The notes under the pieces were generated by a model, which made no database searches, was not told the DNA's origin, and saw nothing but the letters and a program-made list of their open reading frames with translations. The translations under genes were made by a program, and so were the position numbers. From the NCBI GenBank assembly GCA_002331045.1, contig DCYK01000051.1:1-6474 (forward strand): a DNA stretch of 6,474 bases. The letters are read 5' to 3'. Source of the DNA: Candidatus Saccharibacteria bacterium UBA2112. GTDB lineage: Bacteria; Patescibacteriota; Saccharimonadia; Saccharimonadales; Saccharimonadaceae. Shown here piece after piece: positions 1 through 4,757 of the stretch (its first letter is position 1; every line of letters starts with the position of its first letter).

Positions 1-798
1 GCAAAGGTGGGCGAGCTTGGGCTGGAACACGATCGAGCATTTATGCTCATCGGTAACCGTGGACAAATGATAACCCAGCGCACCCATCCACAACTTGCGT
101 TGGTAAAAACAGCATTGACAGAAACCAGCGGACAGCTAGAAGTTGCAGCTCCGAATACTGAACGATTACAGATTAGTACTGAAATTGATGAGGATCAGCC
201 AGAAATTGAAATTGACTTGTTCAAGAAGCAAGGAACTGGATTTGAAGTGACCGACGGTAGCGAATATTTTAGCGAATACCTGAAGAAAGCCGTTCGACTC
301 ATGCGAATAAAACAGCCACGTACCATAAAACCGGAATGCCACATTGACGGCGCAGTTACGCAGACAGGATTCGCAGACGGCTTTCCCTTGCTACTCGCCT
401 CCGAAAACTCACTGCAGGAATTAAATAGCCACATAGAGCAACCTATCTCGATCGATTCCTTTCGTGCGAACCTTGTCGTCAAGGGCGCAGAAGCCTACGA
501 TGAGGATTACTGGCGTGAAATCCGCATTGGTAGCCTCCGTGCATACGTTGTTCGCACCTGCGCGCGATGTCCAATCCCAAACATCGATCAAACAGTTGGC
601 GAGCTGCCGAAAGAACGTCCGGTGACAACAGCACTACGTCAATCTCGAAGCGGCATTGACCCTATAGGTGACTCTCCTGGCGAGTTTTTCGGTCAGAATC
701 TCACACATGTTTTCACGCCCGGTCAAACAATCGCTGTTGATGACCGAGTAGAGATCCTAGAACGATCACACGAGCGCAACTTTCGCGTCAATGCTTAG
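1..798 (+). CDS. MOSC domain protein (YcbX/mARC-like), 5'-truncated by the window edge
   Basis: The reading frame is open from base 1 (Ala-Lys-Val-Gly-Glu-Leu-Gly) to a TAG at 796-798, giving 265 visible residues. The GTG at 7 is probably an internal valine, because the MOSC N-terminal beta-barrel of this family normally begins some 20 residues before the GLEHDRAF motif seen here. Further family signatures are GQMITQRTHPQLA (visible residues 21-33), DGFPLLLASENSLQELN (126-142), FRANLVV (154-160), the cysteine motif TCARCPIPNID (186-196, Cys187 and Cys190) and FFGQN (229-233). In YcbX and mARC a cysteine of the CxRC motif ligates the molybdenum cofactor, and these proteins reduce N-hydroxylated compounds with redox partners. 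The protein ends just after the MOSC core, so it lacks the C-terminal 2Fe-2S ferredoxin domain of E. coli YcbX. No signal peptide can be judged because the N-terminus is missing. Family assignment is firm; cofactor use and substrate are inference. Confidence 0.9.
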   Translation, partial: AKVGELGLEHDRAFMLIGNRGQMITQRTHPQLALVKTALTETSGQLEVAAPNTERLQISTEIDEDQPEIEIDLFKKQGTGFEVTDGSEYFSEYLKKAVRLMRIKQPRTIKPECHIDGAVTQTGFADGFPLLLASENSLQELNSHIEQPISIDSFRANLVVKGAEAYDEDYWREIRIGSLRAYVVRTCARCPIPNIDQTVGELPKERPVTTALRQSRSGIDPIGDSPGEFFGQNLTHVFTPGQTIAVDDRVEILERSHERNFRVNA

Positions 799-812
799 GC
801 CTGGATTATTTA

Positions 813-1664
813 TTACTGCGGTAAACTAATACGAATGGTGAAGTCTTCGCTCTTTTGTTCACCACCCTCAGAACGTTGGCGCGCCGTTAGCTTGAGTATT
901 GCAGACTTAGCGGTATCCACGCTAGATGTCTGAGTAGTGCTATTATCGGTAGGATAGTACTCGACCCTAAACTTCTCTACATTTTTCATTAGCAATGCAT
1001 CACTACCCTTACAGATTGATGGATTGGCGGTCACAACGGAACTCGCACATGTTGTTTTTTGGCCGATGGGTTGCCCTTGACTACCATAACAATAATTACT
1101 TTGTGCATAGGTGCCTGATGTTGGCTTAATGCCAACGATTGTTCTACGATACAATGTGTAGGTTGTATAGTTTCCATTCGCTGCATCGACAACATTCTGA
1201 GGATCCGCCAAGAAATAAATACGCGCATTCTTTAGTGACTTTGCTTTTGAGTAATCACATCCACTTCCATCATCAACAAACACTGGTTGCCGCAGATTAT
1301 TTGTGTCATTGGCACGGTCAATCGTCGTCGCATAGGTTGCAGCGATCAATACTCGCCTGTCTGCATAATTACCCCCAATTCCGGTATAACTCCAATTCGC
1401 CGTGGCATTATTTGAACCAAGTGGTGAGCTGAGTCCAGTAATAGATGACCTAAATCCATCTGCACTCACCAACTCGTTCTCAATCATACGCAACGTTCGC
1501 CGCGTATCCGTGTCCTGCGTACTCTGTACAAGTGAATTAATATTTGATGTGTAATAACCATACACAACCGTAAAAATAATACCAGATATGATACCAGCTA
1601 CAACTATTACAACCGCGAGCTCAACGAGCGTCAAGCCACTTGATTTATTGGACAAATGTCGCAT
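813..1664 (-). CDS. Minor pilin, PilW/GspJ-like (prepilin with GLTLVE motif)
   Basis: This is a 283-residue class III-type prepilin. A 10-residue basic leader (MRHLSNKSSG) precedes the prepilin peptidase site G^LTLVE, with Glu at mature position 5, then a hydrophobic helix (VVIVVAGIISGIIFTVVYGYY). The following helix, with TDTRRTLRMIENELVSADGF, resembles the PilW/GspJ pattern of an arginine-rich helix before the globular domain. The C-terminal VEKFRVEYYPT and the final beta strands also fit that class. Four cysteines (136, 192, 206, 218) could form two disulfides in the extracytoplasmic head. I chose the ATG at 1664, which overlaps the preceding pilin gene by 20 bases; a GGGA lies nine bases upstream but the ribosome site is weak. 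An ATG at 1679 would give a 15-residue leader and cannot be excluded. It is the last gene of the three-pilin operon and ends 14 bases from the convergent MOSC gene. Pilin identity is firm; the W/J assignment is by organisation and helix pattern. Confidence 0.88.
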   Translation of the reverse strand: MRHLSNKSSGLTLVELAVVIVVAGIISGIIFTVVYGYYTSNINSLVQSTQDTDTRRTLRMIENELVSADGFRSSITGLSSPLGSNNATANWSYTGIGGNYADRRVLIAATYATTIDRANDTNNLRQPVFVDDGSGCDYSKAKSLKNARIYFLADPQNVVDAANGNYTTYTLYRRTIVGIKPTSGTYAQSNYCYGSQGQPIGQKTTCASSVVTANPSICKGSDALLMKNVEKFRVEYYPTDNSTTQTSSVDTAKSAILKLTARQRSEGGEQKSEDFTIRISLPQ

Positions 1665-2046
1665 GTACCACTTTCCCATTTCCGTTATTATATTCAACCA
1701 CTGACTCAATCCGGACTATTCCATCCTTAAAGTCACTACCATCGCAGCCGTTTACGGGATAGGCCTTTACTGATTCAGTATAGAGACTACCGTCCGTTTC
1801 ATGAGTAAAGACAAGAGACGTTCCGGATGCACTACAACTAACACCTGTCGGACGATCGGTGAATTTGCGCAGGTTAGAATAGGCAATATCACTCGCTGTT
1901 GCTTCCCGTGCGATGCTTACTCGTTGTGATTCAAGTAGCAGAAATGCCTGGAAGAAACCCGCCAAAAATACCCCTAGAATCATGAGTGTCACGACAACCT
2001 CCACGATAGTATATCCTTTTTGATTGGATCCCCTACCTAAAACCAC
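1645..2046 (-). CDS. Minor pilin, PilV/GspI-like (prepilin with GYTIVE motif)
   Basis: This 133-residue prepilin has the leader MVLGRGSNQKG, the processing site G^YTIVE with Glu at mature position 5, and a hydrophobic helix (VVVTLMILGVFLAGFFQAFLLLE). The helix continues as an amphipathic segment (SQRVSIAREATASDIAYSNLRKF), and a short head carries two cysteines (71 and 101) that probably form one disulfide. The small size and the VVVTLMILG helix resemble GspI/PilV-type minor pilins. The GTG at 2046 is preferred over the GTG at 2061 because GGGAGGA sits six bases before it, an excellent Shine-Dalgarno. It overlaps the stop of the propeller pilin by 10 bases and its own end overlaps the next pilin by 20, so the three genes are probably co-translated. 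The product should be inserted in the inner membrane, cleaved by PilD and assembled at the pilus tip or base. Prepilin identity is firm; the subclass is inferred. Confidence 0.88.
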   Translation of the reverse strand: MVLGRGSNQKGYTIVEVVVTLMILGVFLAGFFQAFLLLESQRVSIAREATASDIAYSNLRKFTDRPTGVSCSASGTSLVFTHETDGSLYTESVKAYPVNGCDGSDFKDGIVRIESVVEYNNGNGKVVHATFVQ

Positions 2047-4385
2047 ATCAAGTCCTCCCACGTCGATACACCGCTACCGCTTCCTATGGGCTGTTCTATA
2101 TCTGTATTCTGAAAAATAATTTCTTTTGGCGCATTACGATTTGTCGTTGTTCCATCGCCAAGCTGTCCTTTGTCATTGAGACCCCAGCAGTAGATTTTTT
2201 TATCTGCAATCGCGCACGTATGATTACCACTTGTATTAATGGAAGTAATAGATCCTGTTAAATCACCGGAATTTGATATATCAATTGGATCTGGTGGAAG
2301 CGTAGGGCAACTCAAACCCCACGGCCAGTTATTGACACAAGGATAGCTCTGACCGTTTCCTATTTGTCCTTCTCGACCAACATCACCATGACCATGGCAA
2401 GCAATATTTGTCGCAACGTTAAAATGGCTCGCGCAGAAAAGTCCTTCCAGGGCGTTTCCCGCTACTGCACCAAGCTGTACGCCGTTTAGTGGACCCGCCG
2501 AGGAGTCATTATATAACGGCCCCGATGGTGAATTTGCACCAGAGAACGAACGGGAAATACTTGCGTCAGCTATTGCATAATCACTGCCATTGTAATTACC
2601 ATTTCGATCACACTCAATATACCCATTAAAATTCACTGACCCACCCCAATAGTAGATTCGATTTGGACTAGGCGAAGTTGCATCGCTAATGGCTGTGATG
2701 TAAACAGAGAAAACTGATCCATTGAAATTATCCCTCCCCTCACCAACACCAGCGTCAACCGAGTCAATGTAGTCTCCTGGCGTAGCATTACTGCTCGATA
2801 TAATAAGTTTGCTAAATTTATTACCCGCACCTACCGCGACAGGCCTCAGGACATCACCATTGACAAACGGCATTGTACTCAAGGCTTCATCAAGTGCCTT
2901 TGTCCTAATGCTGCTAGGACCTGTATCATCGCATGATTTGTCATCTGAGTGACGTTCCGATCCGCTACCACTTGAAGATGGTGCTGATGACAATCCTCCC
3001 CCAACTTGTCCCGCAAAGTTCTCACCCCAACAAAATGCCTCCTTATTCTTGTCGAGCACGCACATAGTTGATGCATCCTTTGCTTCGGCGAGGCTTGCCG
3101 GTTCTTTGCCGATGAGAGCGCTGGCGTTCAATGTGCGATACTCGACACACGTAACTCCACCCCACCATTGCTTCTCTGAACGTATACAGTCCTGTCGTGG
3201 TGCACTGTCATATGATACAGATACGGGATAGTTTTTATCTGTTTCACTATCATCCCCAAGTTGCCCATGCTGGTTTCGACCCCAGCATGCAACCTTTCGC
3301 GTTGCAGTATTTGTACCGTCTTGCGTAATTGCACAGGTAAAGCGATTCCCTGCCGATATATCAACAATTGTCTTGTTATAAAGAGCACTGGTTGATGCCG
3401 TATCTACCGCTTTGGGCACATTTGCATCTGTTGTATTCCGGGTTCCAAGCTGTCCATAGCCATTCTCTCCCCAGCAATACGCACGGCCATTTGCCCCATT
3501 ATTATCCGTTGCAATCGCACATACATGGTCCGTTCCGATACTGATTTTTGCTATCTTTTTATCAGCTGCAATCGCAGACGTAGTAGCACCCGCACAAGTT
3601 GGAGCAGAGGTGAATATATTATTATCGCAAGGATTCTGTGATGATGAGACTTGTGCTGACTGCGATCCCTTCGCTACAGCCATAGCAATACGCGACCTAT
3701 TACCATCATAGTTCCATCCTGTTCCCAGCATGCCATTTGCATTGCCCCCATTATTACCCCAGCAATACGCCCAACTATCCGGCGCCTCTGAGATCGTACA
3801 GGTCGTTGAACCATTCGTACTGATCCGATCCACCGGCCTAGGTACCGGGCCAGTCACTGGCGTGGTTGACTTGGCAACTGCCCGAATCGTTTCTGTCATA
3901 CTACCAACATCGCTCCCCGAACCTGACGAATTACTAAATGTTACCTTGCCTACCGATGTCACCATAACGGCCGTCGCGGAGGCACCGTATCGCTGGACGG
4001 CCGTCACCTCAAAAGAACTTCTATAATTATCATTACTGACGACAACTGCTGCCTTGCTTCCATCGGTCGATAGATTGCAGTCCTTTTGTGGAGTCAAAGG
4101 ATTGACATTCGATACAAGTATGCCCTTGGTATCGATCCAGCTAGAACCTCCCGATAGTACACATGTTTCTACCGCAGTAACACCTGCCTGTGCAGCCTCA
4201 CGGGCAAGTGTATTGTAATAATGTGTACTAAGAGTTGAGCTGTTCTGGGCAACGGTTTTAAGAGCAACGATACTCACAATACTAATAGCAAACCCAAGCA
4301 TAATCACCGTCGGCAACAAGTACCCCTTGCTTCTGCGCAGGAGTCTATGACGTGAACGTCCCTGAATAGTGCTTATCCTCACCAT
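2037..4385 (-). CDS. PilX/GspK-like minor pilin fused to a large RCC1-repeat beta-propeller
   Basis: This protein has 782 residues counted from the ATG at 4385. A 21-residue, strongly basic leader (RSRHRLLRRSKG) precedes G^YLLPTVIMLGF and a hydrophobic helix to about residue 45. There is no Glu at mature position 5, as in GspK and PilX, and the G-x-x-LP pattern matches the PilX N-terminal type. Residues about 46-180 form a pilin-like section with one cysteine pair (75, 103). From about 188 to 760, RCC1-type repeats follow, with signatures such as AYCWGENGYGQLG, VACWGRNQHGQLG, AFCWGENFAGQVG and IYCWGLNDKGQLGDG. Seven repeats are recognisable, the fifth (YYWGG) and sixth (ACHGHG) being divergent. 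It heads an operon with two further minor pilins, which fits a tip-complex K/X role. I infer that the propeller is exposed outside the cell as an adhesin or scaffold; the ligand is unknown. An in-frame TTG at 4394 lies against the -10 element and is unlikely to be the start. Confidence 0.9.
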   Translation of the reverse strand: MVRISTIQGRSRHRLLRRSKGYLLPTVIMLGFAISIVSIVALKTVAQNSSTLSTHYYNTLAREAAQAGVTAVETCVLSGGSSWIDTKGILVSNVNPLTPQKDCNLSTDGSKAAVVVSNDNYRSSFEVTAVQRYGASATAVMVTSVGKVTFSNSSGSGSDVGSMTETIRAVAKSTTPVTGPVPRPVDRISTNGSTTCTISEAPDSWAYCWGNNGGNANGMLGTGWNYDGNRSRIAMAVAKGSQSAQVSSSQNPCDNNIFTSAPTCAGATTSAIAADKKIAKISIGTDHVCAIATDNNGANGRAYCWGENGYGQLGTRNTTDANVPKAVDTASTSALYNKTIVDISAGNRFTCAITQDGTNTATRKVACWGRNQHGQLGDDSETDKNYPVSVSYDSAPRQDCIRSEKQWWGGVTCVEYRTLNASALIGKEPASLAEAKDASTMCVLDKNKEAFCWGENFAGQVGGGLSSAPSSSGSGSERHSDDKSCDDTGPSSIRTKALDEALSTMPFVNGDVLRPVAVGAGNKFSKLIISSSNATPGDYIDSVDAGVGEGRDNFNGSVFSVYITAISDATSPSPNRIYYWGGSVNFNGYIECDRNGNYNGSDYAIADASISRSFSGANSPSGPLYNDSSAGPLNGVQLGAVAGNALEGLFCASHFNVATNIACHGHGDVGREGQIGNGQSYPCVNNWPWGLSCPTLPPDPIDISNSGDLTGSITSINTSGNHTCAIADKKIYCWGLNDKGQLGDGTTTNRNAPKEIIFQNTDIEQPIGSGSGVSTWEDLMWF
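2053..2059 (-). promoter_or_regulatory. Strong Shine-Dalgarno for the second pilin gene
   Basis: On the minus strand GGGAGGA is followed by a six-base spacer (CTTGAT) and the GTG start at 2046. It lies inside the last codons of the propeller pilin, so ribosomes finishing that gene would be positioned to reinitiate. It decides the start codon of the downstream pilin. Confidence 0.75.
2106..3824 (-). other. RCC1-type beta-propeller domain, seven blades
   Basis: This part of the propeller pilin corresponds to residues about 188-760. The blade anchors (Cys-Trp-Gly or its equivalent) are near residues 208, 304, 367, 452, 580 (YYWG), 663 (ACHG) and 733. Blades 2, 3 and 7 are canonical (xCAI...xCWGxNxxGQLG). 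Blade 4 is followed by a Ser/Gly-rich loop (GGLSSAPSSSGSGSE). Blades 5 and 6 have long insertions rich in Asn, Ser and Gly. Seven RCC1 repeats make a closed propeller in known structures such as RCC1 itself, so the count suggests a complete domain. In most blades the residue before A(I) and the residue before WG are both Cys. Confidence 0.82.
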
Positions 4386-4394
4386 TACATACAA

Positions 4395-4422
4395 ATTATA
4401 CTATAAGCATAATGGATGTATA
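4395..4422 (-). promoter_or_regulatory. Probable promoter of the three-pilin operon
   Basis: On the minus strand a perfect TATAAT lies at 4400-4395, and a TATACA (four of six matches to TTGACA) lies 16 bases upstream at 4422-4417. Transcription should begin around 4388-4385, at or within three bases of the ATG at 4385. No Shine-Dalgarno is present, so the mRNA is predicted to be leaderless or nearly so. The 96-base interval 4386-4481 holds nothing else that I can support. Confidence 0.6.
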
Positions 4423-4481
4423 GTAGTATAAAATATTCTAACCATTATCTCAGCCTTATCCACGATACACGTAGATATACT

Positions 4482-4658
4482 TTACGGTTTTGGTGCCTTA
4501 CTTCCCTTTTGGCGAGCTTTCGAGAGTCCAATCGCCACAGCCTGTTTTTGGCTTGTCACCTTTTTGTTCGTATTACTACCCATAGTCAATTTCCCCTCTT
4601 TATATTCACGAACAGCTTTTTCAACTTCTTTTTGTGATTGCTTATCGTATTTCGTCAT
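4482..4658 (-). CDS. Small basic protein, DUF6496-like
   Basis: This 58-residue protein begins MTKYDKQSQKEVEKAVREYKEGK and ends KQAVAIGLSKARQKGSKAPKP. The C-terminal pattern (S-x-KQA-x-AIGLS-x-AR-x-x-G followed by a Pro/Lys tail) and the preceding K/E-rich helix resemble the widespread short proteins named DUF6496, whose function is not established. It has no signal peptide, membrane segment or cysteine. It is rich in Lys and Arg, so binding to nucleic acid or ribosomes is possible but unproven. The ATG at 4658 is preferred over two ATGs seven and six codons upstream, because AGGAG lies five bases before it and the upstream ATGs have no ribosome site. The gene is divergent from the DUF1704 gene and lies 96 bases upstream of the pilin operon on the same strand. 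A separate promoter for the pilins suggests it is not simply part of that operon, though no terminator separates them. Confidence 0.8.
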   Translation of the reverse strand: MTKYDKQSQKEVEKAVREYKEGKLTMGSNTNKKVTSQKQAVAIGLSKARQKGSKAPKP

Positions 4659-4663
4659 AGTAT

Positions 4664-4668
4664 CTCCT
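4664..4668 (-). promoter_or_regulatory. Shine-Dalgarno deciding the DUF6496-like start
   Basis: On the minus strand AAAAGGAGATACT precedes the ATG at 4658, placing AGGAG five bases from the start. It overlaps the codons that would be used if translation began at the earlier ATG (4679), which argues for the shorter protein. Confidence 0.75.
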
Positions 4669-4692
4669 TTTCGCATCATGATGGTTTATGCT

Positions 4693-4709
4693 TTTTGTAC
4701 TATACAAAA
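4693..4709. repeat. Short inverted repeat in the divergent intergenic region
   Basis: TTTTGTA and TACAAAA are perfect 7-base arms around a CTA centre. The repeat lies between two divergent genes and overlaps the candidate -10 of the DUF6496-like gene, so it could be an operator. It is short and AT-rich, so chance is a real alternative. A 10-base palindrome (CATCATGATG, 4674-4683) lies just downstream in the predicted leader of the same gene. Confidence 0.4.
4699..4704 (-). promoter_or_regulatory. Candidate -10 element for the DUF6496-like gene
   Basis: TATAGT on the minus strand matches five of six -10 bases and would place a transcript start near 4692, giving a leader of about 34 bases that contains the strong Shine-Dalgarno. 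No good -35 element is visible at 15-18 bases, so support is modest. The element sits at the centre of an inverted repeat. Confidence 0.35.
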
Positions 4710-4721
4710 CCCGGCTTGGAA

Positions 4722-4751
4722 TCGACTGAAAGACAAACCTGATGCTATCAT
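4722..4751 (+). promoter_or_regulatory. Probable promoter of the DUF1704 gene (extended -10)
   Basis: TGCTATCAT at 4743-4751 is an extended -10 (TGn followed by TATCAT, five of six matches). TCGACT at 4722-4727 matches four of six -35 bases with an 18-base spacer. Six bases separate the -10 from the A of the ATG at 4758, so the first transcribed base should coincide with the start codon. No Shine-Dalgarno lies before that ATG. Confidence 0.55.
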
Positions 4752-4757
4752 AAAAAA

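Noticed and set aside
799..812. Terminator between the MOSC gene and the pilin operon
   Set aside because: The 14-base gap has no stem and T-tract. Any termination must use signals inside the coding ends or Rho.
3128..3388. Open frames of 60-98 codons in other frames inside the propeller gene and inside the DUF1704 gene
   Set aside because: They lack ribosome sites and recognisable domains, and fully overlap well-supported coding sequence. They are shadow frames.
3469..3770. Repeated nucleotide string CCCCAGCAATACGC (3469 and 3757) as a mobile or CRISPR-like repeat
   Set aside because: Both copies encode the AYCWG core of RCC1 blades on the minus strand, so protein repeat structure explains them.
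4386..4394. In-frame TTG at 4394 as start of the propeller pilin
   Set aside because: It lies immediately after the TATAAT and upstream of the expected transcript start, has no ribosome site, and the ATG three codons later is a better start.
4458..4476. Hairpin ATCTACG-TGTAT-CGTGGAT (minus strand) after the DUF6496-like gene, as a terminator
   Set aside because: The stem is only 7 bp with a G-U pair and is not followed by a U-tract, so it does not meet the form of a rho-independent terminator.
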